Source: JBFKAV01 sp041621405
GTDB lineage: Bacteria > Pseudomonadota > Alphaproteobacteria > Rhodobacterales > Rhodobacteraceae
Direction: 5' to 3'
Length of the DNA stretch: 6,503 bases
Assembly: GCA_041621405.1 (NCBI GenBank)
Contig: JBFKAV010000178.1
Coordinates: 1 to 6,503, forward strand
Position 1 is the first letter of the stretch; each line of letters opens with the position of its first letter. The position numbers were made by a program, and so were the translations under genes. The notes under the pieces are model-generated. The model was given only the letters and a program-made list of their open reading frames with translations. It made no database searches and had not been told where the DNA came from. Of this stretch, positions 1 to 5,612 are shown piece after piece.

Positions 1-525
1 ATGCAGCGAGGACGCGACGAAGACCGGCTCGTAGTCGAAGAGCGGCACGAAGCTCACGCCGGGAAGGTCCTCGGGGTCGGAGGAGACGACGAGGTCGACC
101 TCCTCGCGGATCAGCGCCGGCAGCGCGCCGAAGGCCAGTCCCGGGCGGATGTCGACGTCGACGTCGGGCCATTTCTGCCGGAACTGCTCGAGCACCGGGA
201 ACAGCCACTCGAAGCAGGCGTGGCATTCGATGGCGATGTGCAGCCGGCCCGACTTGCCGGATCTGAGCGCCCGGAAATCCTCCTCCAGCGCCTCGACCTC
301 CGGCAGCACCTTCTCCGCCAGCTTCAGGAGCCGCAGCCCCGCCGAGGAGAGCTTCAGCGGCTTCGAGCGCCGCACGAAGAGCTCGATCCCCGCCTGCGCC
401 TCCAGCCCCTTGACCTGGTGCGAAAGCGCCGACTGGGTGATGTTGAGGACGCCGGCCGCCCGCGCCAGCCCGCCCGCCTCATGGATCGCCTTGATCGTGC
501 GGAGATGCCGGAATTCCAGGTGCAT
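1..525 (-). CDS. metR: MetR, LysR-type methionine regulator (3' end cut off by window)
   Basis: LysR-type transcription factor that in other bacteria activates met genes with homocysteine as co-effector. The 175 codons present read MHLEFRHLRTIKAIHEAGGL and onward. They give the N-terminal winged helix-turn-helix (about residues 5-62, with recognition segment TQSALSHQVKGLE at 30-42), a linker helix (about 65-90), and the start of the effector domain. The segment IECHACFEWLFPVLEQF (99-115) is typical of MetR rather than of other LysR proteins. About 130 further residues of a normal 300-residue protein lie beyond position 1. The ATG at 525 matches the usual MetR N terminus; an in-frame GTG 16 codons upstream is possible but would add an untypical extension. 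No strong Shine-Dalgarno is visible. The gene is divergent from metF, which supports the assignment. Family and identity are well supported; the effector is known from relatives only. Confidence 0.93.
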   Translation of the reverse strand, partial: MHLEFRHLRTIKAIHEAGGLARAAGVLNITQSALSHQVKGLEAQAGIELFVRRSKPLKLSSAGLRLLKLAEKVLPEVEALEEDFRALRSGKSGRLHIAIECHACFEWLFPVLEQFRQKWPDVDVDIRPGLAFGALPALIREEVDLVVSSDPEDLPGVSFVPLFDYEPVFVASSLH

Positions 526-544
526 CTTGCGGTCCGACTCATGA

Positions 545-572
545 TGAACTTGAAGATTATGAATTTGTCTCA
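545..572. promoter_or_regulatory. Candidate MetR operator and metR -10 in the metR-metF intergenic region
   Basis: An A+T-rich island stands out in an otherwise very G+C-rich gap. It carries three TGAA half-sites on the plus strand (545-548, 551-554, 560-563). TGAATTTGTCTCA at 560-572 fits the known MetR consensus TGAA-N5-TTCA with one mismatch. On the minus strand CATAAT (561-556) is a good -10 match for metR, about 30 bp before its ATG. It overlaps the candidate operator, as expected for autoregulation. No convincing -35 was found on either side. The site is inferred from consensus only. Confidence 0.5.
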
Positions 573-611
573 CATCGCGGCCGGTGCGACAAGAGGCGGG
601 ACAAGCCCTCC

Positions 612-615
612 GGAG
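612..615 (+). promoter_or_regulatory. Ribosome-binding site of metF
   Basis: GGAG lies 7 bases before the ATG at 623. It decides the start against an in-frame upstream ATG at 584, which would add 13 residues with no family counterpart. Confidence 0.75.
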
Positions 616-622
616 TGCCGCC

Positions 623-1489
623 ATGCCCGTGCCCAGCGTTTCCTTCGAGTTCTTCCCGCCGCAGTCGCTCGACGCGAGCTTCCGGCTCTGGGAGACGGTG
701 CAGCACCTGGCGCCGCTTTCGCCCTCCTTCGTCTCGGTCACCTACGGCGCCGGCGGCACCACGCGCGAGCTCACCCACGAGGCGGTCACCACCATCGGCA
801 GCCACTACGGGCTGAACGTCGCGGCGCATCTGACCTGCGTCGAGGCGACCCGGGCCGAGACGCTGGAGATCGCCGAGGCCTATGCCGAAGCCGGGGTCAC
901 CGAGATCGTCGCGCTCCGGGGCGACGCGCCGAAGGGCGCCAGCCGCTTCACGCCGCATCCCGAGGGCTTCGCCCATTCCGCCGAGCTGATCGAGGCCCTG
1001 GCCGCCACCGGCAAGTTCACGATCCGCGTCGGCGCCTATCCCGAGCCGCACCCAGACGCTGCCGACACGCTCTCCGACGTGCGCTGGCTGAAGCGCAAGT
1101 TCGAGGCCGGCGCGGGCTCGGCGATCACCCAGTTCTTCTTCGAGGCCGAGACATTCTTCCGCTTCCGCGACGCCTGCGAGAAGGAAGGCATCGACGCCCC
1201 GATCATCCCCGGCATCCTGCCGATCCAGAGCTGGGACGGAACCAAGCGCTTCGCCGCCCGCTGCGGTGCCCAGGTGCCGGCCTGGCTCGACGACGCCTTC
1301 GCCACGGCGAAGCGCGACGGCCGCGAGGAGCTTCTGGCCACCGTGCTCGCCACCGAGCTCTGCACGGAGCTGATCGAGGGCGGCGTCGAGCACCTACACT
1401 TCTACACGCTCAACCGCCCGCACCTCACCCGCGAGGTCTGCCACGCCCTCGGCGTCAGCCCGCAGGTGGTGCTGCAGAAGGTCGCCTGA
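623..1489 (+). CDS. metF: Methylenetetrahydrofolate reductase MetF
   Basis: Cytosolic FAD-dependent enzyme that reduces 5,10-methylene-THF to 5-methyl-THF, the methyl donor for methionine synthase. The 288-residue protein is the usual length for bacterial MetF and forms one TIM barrel. Visible family motifs are FEFFPPQ (8-14, with Glu9 matching the catalytic Glu28 of the E. coli enzyme), VSVTYGAGG (37-45), HLTCVEATR (69-77), ALRGDAP (97-103, Asp101 at the place of the folate/FAD-tuning Asp120), ITQFFFEAETFFRF (168-181), PGILPI (196-201) and FYTLNRP (260-266). It has no C-terminal regulatory domain, as is normal in bacteria. The start is fixed by the GGAG 7 bases upstream and by the N terminus running straight into the first barrel strand. 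It is divergent from metR, which probably regulates it. The reading is intact and the identification is very secure. Confidence 0.97.
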   Translation: MPVPSVSFEFFPPQSLDASFRLWETVQHLAPLSPSFVSVTYGAGGTTRELTHEAVTTIGSHYGLNVAAHLTCVEATRAETLEIAEAYAEAGVTEIVALRGDAPKGASRFTPHPEGFAHSAELIEALAATGKFTIRVGAYPEPHPDAADTLSDVRWLKRKFEAGAGSAITQFFFEAETFFRFRDACEKEGIDAPIIPGILPIQSWDGTKRFAARCGAQVPAWLDDAFATAKRDGREELLATVLATELCTELIEGGVEHLHFYTLNRPHLTREVCHALGVSPQVVLQKVA

Positions 1490-1499
1490 GGGCCCTTTT
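1476..1499 (+). terminator. Possible intrinsic terminator overlapping the metF stop
   Basis: The end of metF can fold as AAGG/CCTT (1478-1481 with 1494-1497) and GCC/GGC (1484-1486 with 1491-1493), with a TC bulge on the 5' side and the tetraloop TGAG, which holds the stop codon. A short run of four T (1496-1499), partly in the stem, follows. It is a modest hairpin, but one of very few T-runs after a stem in this window. Judged by eye; no folding energy was computed. Confidence 0.4.
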
Positions 1500-1548
1500 C
1501 CCCGGCCGCCGGCGCCTCTAGGCTCGGGCGGGTCCGGAGGTGCGCCCG

Positions 1549-2034
1549 ATGCCCGAGCCCTGGCCCGCGAAACGCCCCGAGGATCTCGTCCCGCGCGAGG
1601 TCATCCTGTCGATGTCCGGACTCGACTACATGCAGGCCGTGCTCGAGGGCCGCTTCCCGCAGCCGGCGATGGCGGGAACGCTCGGCCTCAGGCTCTGCGA
1701 AGTGGCGCGCGGCCGCGTCGCGTTCCGCGCCGCACCCGCCTTCGCCCACACCAACCCGATGGGCGTCGTCCACGGCGGCTGGTACGGCACGCTTCTCGAC
1801 AGCGCGCTCGGCTGCGCGGTGATGACCGAGGTGCCGCAGGGCCGCTGGTACACGACGCTGGAATACAAGGTGAACCTGACCCGGGCGATCCCGCTCGGGC
1901 TCGAGGTCGAGGCGGAAGCGAGGGTGCAGCACGGCGGCCGCTCCACAGCCGTGGCCGAGGCCACGATCCGGGGCGTGGAAGACGGCCGGACCTACGCCAC
2001 CGGCTCCACCACCTGCCTCATCCTCGGCGGTTGA
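1549..2034 (+). CDS. PaaI-family hotdog-fold thioesterase
   Basis: Predicted acyl-CoA thioesterase of the PaaI/YdiI-like hotdog superfamily, 161 residues, cytosolic, probably a homotetramer as in relatives. The core motif HTNPMGVVHGGWYGTLLDSA (67-86) contains the HGG turn (75-77) and Asp84, at the place of the acidic catalytic residue. It is followed by YTTLEYKVNLTRAIP (101-115), the usual second core segment, and by the final strand ATGSTTCLIL (150-159). The extra 40 or so N-terminal residues (DYMQAVLEGRFPQPAM) are common in this branch. The start is the ATG 8 bases after GGAGG (1536-1540); a GTG at 1540 in frame overlaps that ribosome-binding site and is less likely. The gene follows metF by 59 bp and converges on the Rid gene with 2 bp between stops. 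The acyl substrate cannot be read from the sequence; aryl-CoA or short acyl-CoA are both possible. Confidence 0.88.
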   Translation: MPEPWPAKRPEDLVPREVILSMSGLDYMQAVLEGRFPQPAMAGTLGLRLCEVARGRVAFRAAPAFAHTNPMGVVHGGWYGTLLDSALGCAVMTEVPQGRWYTTLEYKVNLTRAIPLGLEVEAEARVQHGGRSTAVAEATIRGVEDGRTYATGSTTCLILGG

Positions 2035-2047
2035 GCCTAGGCCGCCG
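2025..2047. terminator. Hairpin holding both convergent stop codons
   Basis: CGGCGG (2025-2030) is complementary to CCGCCG (2042-2047), giving a 6-bp G+C stem around an 11-base loop that contains the TGA of the thioesterase gene and the TAG of the Rid gene. Such a structure would form in either transcript and could serve as a bidirectional terminator or 3' stabiliser, but it has no T-run on either side. The arms are Gly and Ala codons, so chance is a real alternative. Confidence 0.3.
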
Positions 2048-2432
2048 CCAGCGCCTCGACCTCGCAGAGAAGCCCGGGCGCGGCGAGGCCGGCCACCACG
2101 ACATAGGTCGCGGCCGGCGCCGGGCCGTCGCCGATCCAGGCGTCGCGCCGGGCGCGGTACATGGCCACCGCCTCGGACGAAGGGTCGGTGACGTAGACGG
2201 TGATCCGCATCAGGTTCGCGCGCGCCATCCCGGCCGCTTCGAGGCAGGCATCGACATTGGCGAAGCACTGGTCGAGCTGGGCGGCGAGGCCCTCGGGCAG
2301 GCTGCCGTCGGGGCGAAGCCCGACCTGCCCGGCGAAGGCCGCGAGCCGGGCGCCACCCTCGGCTAGCGCCACGTGGGAATAGCGCGAGGCCGGCGCCGCC
2401 ACGCCCTCGGGGTTGATGAAGCTCACAGGCAT
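2037..2432 (-). CDS. Rid-family (YjgF/YER057c/UK114) protein, without the usual catalytic Arg
   Basis: Small soluble protein of 131 residues, normal for the Rid family, which forms trimers and in its active members hydrolyses reactive enamines/imines released by PLP enzymes. Family features are FAGQVGLRPDGSLPEGLAAQ (33-52), the helix LDQCFANVDACLEAAGM (53-69), LMRITVYVTD (74-83) and the C-terminal CEVEALAA (123-130). In RidA proper the penultimate strand reads VAR with an arginine (E. coli Arg105) that is essential for deamination. Here the aligned stretch reads VVVAGLAAPGLLCEVEA, with Gly115 at that place and a one-residue insertion. It is therefore more like the arginine-less Rid subgroups of unknown activity. 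The start is set by GGAGG 6 bases before the ATG; an earlier in-frame ATG at 2453 lacks this. It is last in the kynU-GNAT-Rid unit. Family secure; function open. Confidence 0.9.
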   Translation of the reverse strand: MPVSFINPEGVAAPASRYSHVALAEGGARLAAFAGQVGLRPDGSLPEGLAAQLDQCFANVDACLEAAGMARANLMRITVYVTDPSSEAVAMYRARRDAWIGDGPAPAATYVVVAGLAAPGLLCEVEALAAA

Positions 2433-2437
2433 CGCCG

Positions 2438-2442
2438 TCCTC
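2438..2442 (-). promoter_or_regulatory. Ribosome-binding site of the Rid gene
   Basis: On the minus strand the message reads AAAGGAGGACGGCG just before the ATG at 2432. GGAGG with 6-base spacing is near-optimal. It chooses this start over the in-frame ATG seven codons upstream, which abuts the stop of the acetyltransferase gene. Confidence 0.75.
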
Positions 2443-2453
2443 CTTTCCAGCAT

Positions 2454-2915
2454 TCAGAGATCAAGATGCATCCGGAAGTTGACCATCCGGACGCCTCGCC
2501 TCTCGATTTCCTGCCGCGCCCCCTCGGTCCAGCCGTGGCGCAGGAAGAACGGGCGCGCCAGAAGGCTCGCCTCTGTCCTCAGCCGGGCCAGCCCGAGCTG
2601 CCGCGCGTCGGCCAGCACCGCGCCGAGCAGCGCATCGGCGACCCCGCGTCCGCGCCATTTCGGCAGCACGAAGGCCATGTCGAGCAGCCCGTCCTCCTCA
2701 AGCAGCATGAACCCCAGGATCTCGCCATCCTCCTCCGCGACCCAGGTGCGCTCGCGCGCAAGCCAGGCCGGCCAGCTTTCGGGAAGCTCCGCCGCCGGGG
2801 CCCAGGCGTTGCGCTGCTCGGCATCGTAGTGGGCCGCGGCGCCCTCGTGAACGGCACGGTGGAACACGGCGTAGACCGCCGCCGCCTCACCCGGGTGAAA
2901 CCGACGGACGATCAC
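2454..2915 (-). CDS. GNAT-family N-acetyltransferase
   Basis: Acetyl-CoA-dependent N-acetyltransferase of 153 residues, a single GNAT domain. The N-terminal strand and helix IVRRFHPGEAAAVYAVFHRA (2-21) lead into a YDAEQRNAWAP segment (30-40) seen in the YafP-like branch. Then come strands TWVAEEDGEILGFMLL (57-72) and DMAFVLPKWRGRGVADALL (79-97). This last segment contains the acetyl-CoA pyrophosphate-binding loop R-x-x-G-x-A as RGRGVA at 88-93. The C-terminal PFFLRHGWTEG (122-132) is the usual motif B. The start codon is a GTG that overlaps the kynU stop in a GTGA tetranucleotide, so it is probably translated by coupling; only a weak G-rich sequence precedes it. The position between kynU and a Rid gene suggests an amine substrate, perhaps linked to kynurenine metabolism, but the sequence does not show the substrate. 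Confidence 0.87.
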   Translation of the reverse strand: MIVRRFHPGEAAAVYAVFHRAVHEGAAAHYDAEQRNAWAPAAELPESWPAWLARERTWVAEEDGEILGFMLLEEDGLLDMAFVLPKWRGRGVADALLGAVLADARQLGLARLRTEASLLARPFFLRHGWTEGARQEIERRGVRMVNFRMHLDL

Positions 2916-4108
2916 GTCACGGCCGCCCGCCGCCTGTACTCGCCGCGGTCCCAGAGCCGCCCGGCCACCACCTCGGCCAGCACCGCCACCGCCCGCGCCA
3001 CCTCAGCCTCGCCGATATAGAGCGGCGCGAAGCCGAAGCGCATCATGTCGGGGGCGCGGAAATCGCCGATCACGCCCCGCGCGATCAGGGCCTGCATGAT
3101 CGCGTAGCCCTCCGCGTGGCGGAAGCTCACCTGGCTGCCCCGCGCCGCCGGGTCCCTCGGCGAGGCCAGCGCGAGCTCGGGGCAGCCCGCCTCGACGCCC
3201 GCGACGAAGGTCTCGGTCAGCTCCACCGACTTCGCGCGTACGTCGGCGATGTCGGCGATCTCCCAGACGTCCAAGGCCGCGTCCAGCGCCGCGAGCTGCA
3301 GGATCGCCGGCGTGCCGACCCGCATCCGCTCGATGCCGCGTCCGGGCCGGTAGTCGAGGTTGAAGGCGAAGGGCGCCTCGTGGCCGAGCCAGCCCGAAAG
3401 CGCCGGCCGCGCCGCCTCGGCATGGCGCGGGGCGACGTAGATGAAGGCCGGGCCGCCGGGGCCGGAGTTGAGGTACTTGTAGCTGCAGCCCACCGCGAGA
3501 TCCGCCCCCGCGCCGGCCACGTCCACCGGCAGCGCGCCCGCCGAATGGGCGAGATCCCAGACCGCGAGCGCGCCGGCCTCATGCGCCGCCTCGGTCAGCC
3601 GCGCCATGTCGTGCCGGCGCCCGGTCCGGTAGTCCACATCGGTCAGCATCAGCACGGCGAGGTCCGGGCCGATCGCGCCTTCAACGTCCTCCGGCGCCAC
3701 GGTGCGGAGCTCGTAGCCCTGGCCCAGGGTACGCACCAGCCCGTCGGCGATGTAGAGGTCGGAGGGGAAGTTGCCGGTGTCCGACAGGATCACCCGCCGG
3801 TCGGGGCGCATCTCCACGGCCGAAGCCAGCGCCTGGTAGACCTTGATCGAGAGCGTGTCGCCCATGACCACGGTGCCCGGCTCGGCCCCGATCAGTCGCC
3901 CGATCCGGTCACCCACCTTGCGCGGCAGGTCCATCCAGCCGGCCCGGTTCCAGCTGGTGATGAGCATCTCGCCCCACTGGTCCTCGATCGCCGACCGCAC
4001 CCGCTCGGGCACCGACCGGGGCAAGGGCCCCAGCGAGTTGCCGTCGAGGTAGACGATGCCCTCGGGCAGCCGGAAGAACGCCCGCGTGGCGGCGAAATCG
4101 GTGGTCAT
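2912..4108 (-). CDS. kynU: Kynureninase
   Basis: PLP-dependent hydrolase that splits L-kynurenine into anthranilate and L-alanine (or 3-hydroxykynurenine into 3-hydroxyanthranilate and alanine), in tryptophan catabolism. It has 398 residues, close to bacterial kynureninases. Fold-type I aminotransferase features in order: YLDGNSLGPLP (20-30), the WNRAGWMDLP segment (53-62), GDTLSIKVYQAL near the PLP phosphate (83-94), NFPSDLY (113-119), VWDLAHSAGALPVD (183-196) with Asp185 for the pyridine nitrogen and His188, then GCSYKYLNSGPGGPAF (207-222) with Lys211 as the Schiff-base lysine. RVGTPAILQLAALDAAL (263-279) and DFRAPDMMRFGFAPLYI (349-365) complete the active site. The ATG has a purine-rich GGAGGGAAGG run 4-13 bases upstream. 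It is the first gene of a tight unit with the GNAT gene (4-bp overlap) and the Rid gene. No tryptophan 2,3-dioxygenase or formamidase gene lies within the window. Confidence 0.97.
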   Translation of the reverse strand: MTTDFAATRAFFRLPEGIVYLDGNSLGPLPRSVPERVRSAIEDQWGEMLITSWNRAGWMDLPRKVGDRIGRLIGAEPGTVVMGDTLSIKVYQALASAVEMRPDRRVILSDTGNFPSDLYIADGLVRTLGQGYELRTVAPEDVEGAIGPDLAVLMLTDVDYRTGRRHDMARLTEAAHEAGALAVWDLAHSAGALPVDVAGAGADLAVGCSYKYLNSGPGGPAFIYVAPRHAEAARPALSGWLGHEAPFAFNLDYRPGRGIERMRVGTPAILQLAALDAALDVWEIADIADVRAKSVELTETFVAGVEAGCPELALASPRDPAARGSQVSFRHAEGYAIMQALIARGVIGDFRAPDMMRFGFAPLYIGEAEVARAVAVLAEVVAGRLWDRGEYRRRAAVT

Positions 4109-4147
4109 GGCACCTTCCCTCCCTCGAAGCGCGAGGCTTGCCCGCCC

Positions 4148-4162
4148 TGACGCCGGCAGTCA
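4148..4162. promoter_or_regulatory. Short dyad upstream of kynU
   Basis: TGACGCCGGCAGTCA is a dyad of TGAC-N7-GTCA centred about 47 bp before the kynU ATG, inside the only non-coding gap upstream of this unit. A regulator site for a kynurenine- or anthranilate-responsive repressor would be expected here. The half-sites are only 4 bp long, so chance is quite possible. Confidence 0.2.
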
Positions 4163-4200
4163 AGCGTGGCTCCGCCCGCTCTTTGCCCGTTTTCCAAGTA

Positions 4201-4246
4201 CCCTCGGGGGGTGAGGCCGCCAGGCCGAGGGGGGGCGGAAAGCCCC
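4201..4246. repeat. Two inverted repeats between the SDR gene and kynU
   Basis: Just past the SDR stop (minus strand) GGGGC and GCCCC (4232-4236/4242-4246) can form a 5-bp stem with a 5-base loop. Next to it, CCCTCGG at 4201-4207 and CCGAGGG at 4225-4231 make a 7-bp stem with a 17-base loop. Neither is followed by a T-run on the minus strand. They may mark the 3' end of the SDR transcript (rho-dependent or processed) and separate it from kynU. No convincing promoter could be assigned in the rest of this 148-bp gap. Confidence 0.35.
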
Positions 4247-4256
4247 ATTCCCCGGC

Positions 4257-5015
4257 TCAGACCTGCCCGCCGGCGATCTCGATCGCCTGGCCGCTCACGC
4301 TCTCTGAGCCGGGCAGGCAGAGCCAGAGCGCGGCTGCCGCCACCTCCTCGGGCGCGATCAGCCGGCCGTGCCGGTTGGCACCCACCATGATCGCCATGGC
4401 ATCGGCCTCGCTCACCCCCGCCCGCTCCGAGATCGCCGTCACGTTCCGCTCCACGATCGGGGTGTCGACATAGCCCGGGCAGAGCGCGTTGCAGGTGATC
4501 CCCGAGCCGAGGAGATCCTCCGACAGCCCCCGGATCAGGCCCAGAAGCCCGTGCTTCGAGGCGGTGTAGGCCGGTGCGCCCTTCAGTCCGCGCACCCCGG
4601 CGATCGAGGAGATCGCGATCACCCGGCCCCAGCACGCCTGCCGCATCCCCGGCAGGCATTCGCGGATCGTCAGGAAAGCGCCGTCGAGATTGACCGCCAT
4701 CGTCCGCCGCCAGAACTCCAGGCTGGTCTTTCCGAGCGACCGGCCCTCGGCGATCCCGGCATTGGCGACCGAGATCGTCACCGGACCGCGCGCCGCGACC
4801 GCCTCGGCGAGGCCGCGCACCACCTCGTCTTCCGCGCTCACGTCCATCGCCAGCGGGTGGAGCCGTGCCGCGCCCTCGGCCGCCGCCTCCAGAACCTCGC
4901 GCCGCCGCCCGGTGATCGTCACCTCGGCCCCCGCCCCGGCCAGTGCCCGCGCGATAGCGAGCCCGATCCCGGTGCCGCCGCCGGTGATCAGCGCGTGCCT
5001 GCCCTCGAGCTCCAT
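4257..5015 (-). CDS. Short-chain dehydrogenase/reductase (SDR), substrate unknown
   Basis: Classical SDR oxidoreductase of 252 residues, cytosolic, one Rossmann domain. Visible motifs are the cofactor loop TGGGTGIG (11-18), GRRRE after strand 2 (36-40; arginines here favour NADP(H) over NAD(H)), MDV (57-59), NAG (85-87), Asn109, Ser137 in AISSIAG, and the Y-x3-K pair Tyr150/Lys154 in AYTASKHG. NALCPGYVDTPIVE (176-189) and GRLIAPEEVAAAALWL (217-232) are standard C-terminal segments, and the chain ends EIAGGQV. The NALCPGYV..P.VE stretch resembles 3-hydroxybutyrate dehydrogenases, but the His and Lys that hold hydroxybutyrate before the catalytic Tyr are not evident. A 3-hydroxyacyl-CoA or other alcohol/ketone substrate is as likely. 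GGAGG 6 bases before the ATG sets the start. It is upstream of and co-directional with kynU across a 148-bp gap. Confidence 0.92.
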   Translation of the reverse strand: MELEGRHALITGGGTGIGLAIARALAGAGAEVTITGRRREVLEAAAEGAARLHPLAMDVSAEDEVVRGLAEAVAARGPVTISVANAGIAEGRSLGKTSLEFWRRTMAVNLDGAFLTIRECLPGMRQACWGRVIAISSIAGVRGLKGAPAYTASKHGLLGLIRGLSEDLLGSGITCNALCPGYVDTPIVERNVTAISERAGVSEADAMAIMVGANRHGRLIAPEEVAAAALWLCLPGSESVSGQAIEIAGGQV

Positions 5016-5116
5016 CGCCTGCCTCCCTCACCGCCGCGGCCCCGGTCCGCGCCCGAGACTAGCCCGGCTCCCGCGGCCTTCGCCAGCCCCGGGCGCGGCT
5101 TGCCACGGCACGCCGG

Positions 5117-5136
5117 GCGACCGATAGTCGCGCGAC
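5117..5136. promoter_or_regulatory. Palindromic cluster in the SDR-methyltransferase divergent gap
   Basis: GCGAC (5117-5121), GTCGC (5127-5131) and GCGAC (5132-5136) form one 5-5-5 dyad and one perfect 10-bp palindrome, GTCGCGCGAC, only 10-38 bp before the methyltransferase ATG. It lies in a 139-bp divergent gap and could be an operator. The repeated unit is short and G+C-rich, so this is tentative. No clear -10/-35 pair was found for either gene. Confidence 0.25.
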
Positions 5137-5154
5137 AACACCCGCGAGGCCGCA

Positions 5155-5607
5155 ATGTCCCTGCTCCAGAAGGCCGACCTGCCGCCGCTCTGGCTCGCGC
5201 TCTTCGCGGCGCTGGCCTGGACGCAGCCGCGGCTCCTGCCCTTTCTCGGCTTCGGCGCCTGGGGCGATGCCGCCGGCTGGGGCCTGGTCGTGCTCGGCCT
5301 CGCGCTTGCGGCATTGGCGATCCGCGAGTTCCGCCGGCACCGCACCACGGTGATCCCGCACCAGGAGCCGAGCGCGCTCGTCACCACCGGCGTCTACCGG
5401 CTGTCGCGGAACCCGATCTACTTCGCCGATGCGCTGATCCTGGCCGGGCTCTGCCTGATCTGGGACGCGGTGCTCGGGCTCCTGTTGGTGCCCGCCTTCG
5501 CCCAGCTGATCGACCTGCGCTTCATCCGCCCCGAGGAGGACCGCCTGCGCGCCGCCTTCGGCCCGGCCTTCGAGGCCTGGTCGGCCCGCACCCGACGCTG
5601 GCTCTGA
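5155..5607 (+). CDS. Membrane methyltransferase, isoprenylcysteine carboxyl methyltransferase (ICMT)/PEMT-like family
   Basis: Small integral membrane protein of 150 residues, probably an S-adenosylmethionine-dependent methyltransferase of the ICMT-like superfamily. Hydrophobic segments lie at about 11-31, 41-57, 89-104 and 105-119. The cofactor-binding C-terminal signature is present: ALVTTGVYRLSRNPIYF (74-90; the R-N/H-P-x-Y motif) and FIRPEEDRLRAAFG (123-136; the paired Glu motif), ending in TRRWL as is typical. RRHRTTVIP (60-68) before the signature is also common in bacterial members. The start has GAGG 5 bases upstream. Bacterial members act on lipids or small hydrophobic thiols or acids, and the substrate here is unknown because bacteria lack prenylated CaaX proteins. 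It is divergent from the SDR gene and 117 bp before pntA, from which it is separated by a promoter. Confidence 0.85.
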   Translation: MSLLQKADLPPLWLALFAALAWTQPRLLPFLGFGAWGDAAGWGLVVLGLALAALAIREFRRHRTTVIPHQEPSALVTTGVYRLSRNPIYFADALILAGLCLIWDAVLGLLLVPAFAQLIDLRFIRPEEDRLRAAFGPAFEAWSARTRRWL

Positions 5608-5612
5608 AAAAG

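Noticed and set aside
526..622. Possible SAM or SAH riboswitch before metF
   Set aside because: The gap is only 97 bp, contains the metR promoter, and shows no pattern I recognise from the SAM-II or SAH riboswitch classes.
557..1393. 278-codon frame antisense to metF
   Set aside because: Its translation shows no recognisable family, while metF on the other strand is unmistakable.
1..1521. Long plus-strand open frame of 506 codons across the metR and metF regions
   Set aside because: It is antisense to metR and out of frame with metF, with an Arg/Ala/Pro-rich low-complexity translation typical of G+C-rich shadow frames.
2433..2453. Earlier in-frame ATG (2453) as the start of the Rid protein
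   Set aside because: It would add seven residues with no family counterpart and lacks the strong GGAGG that precedes the ATG at 2432.
4109..4256. A small gene or clear promoter in the gap upstream of kynU
   Set aside because: No small frame with a ribosome-binding site was seen. TTGACT on the minus strand at 4163-4158 has no -10 partner at a suitable distance.
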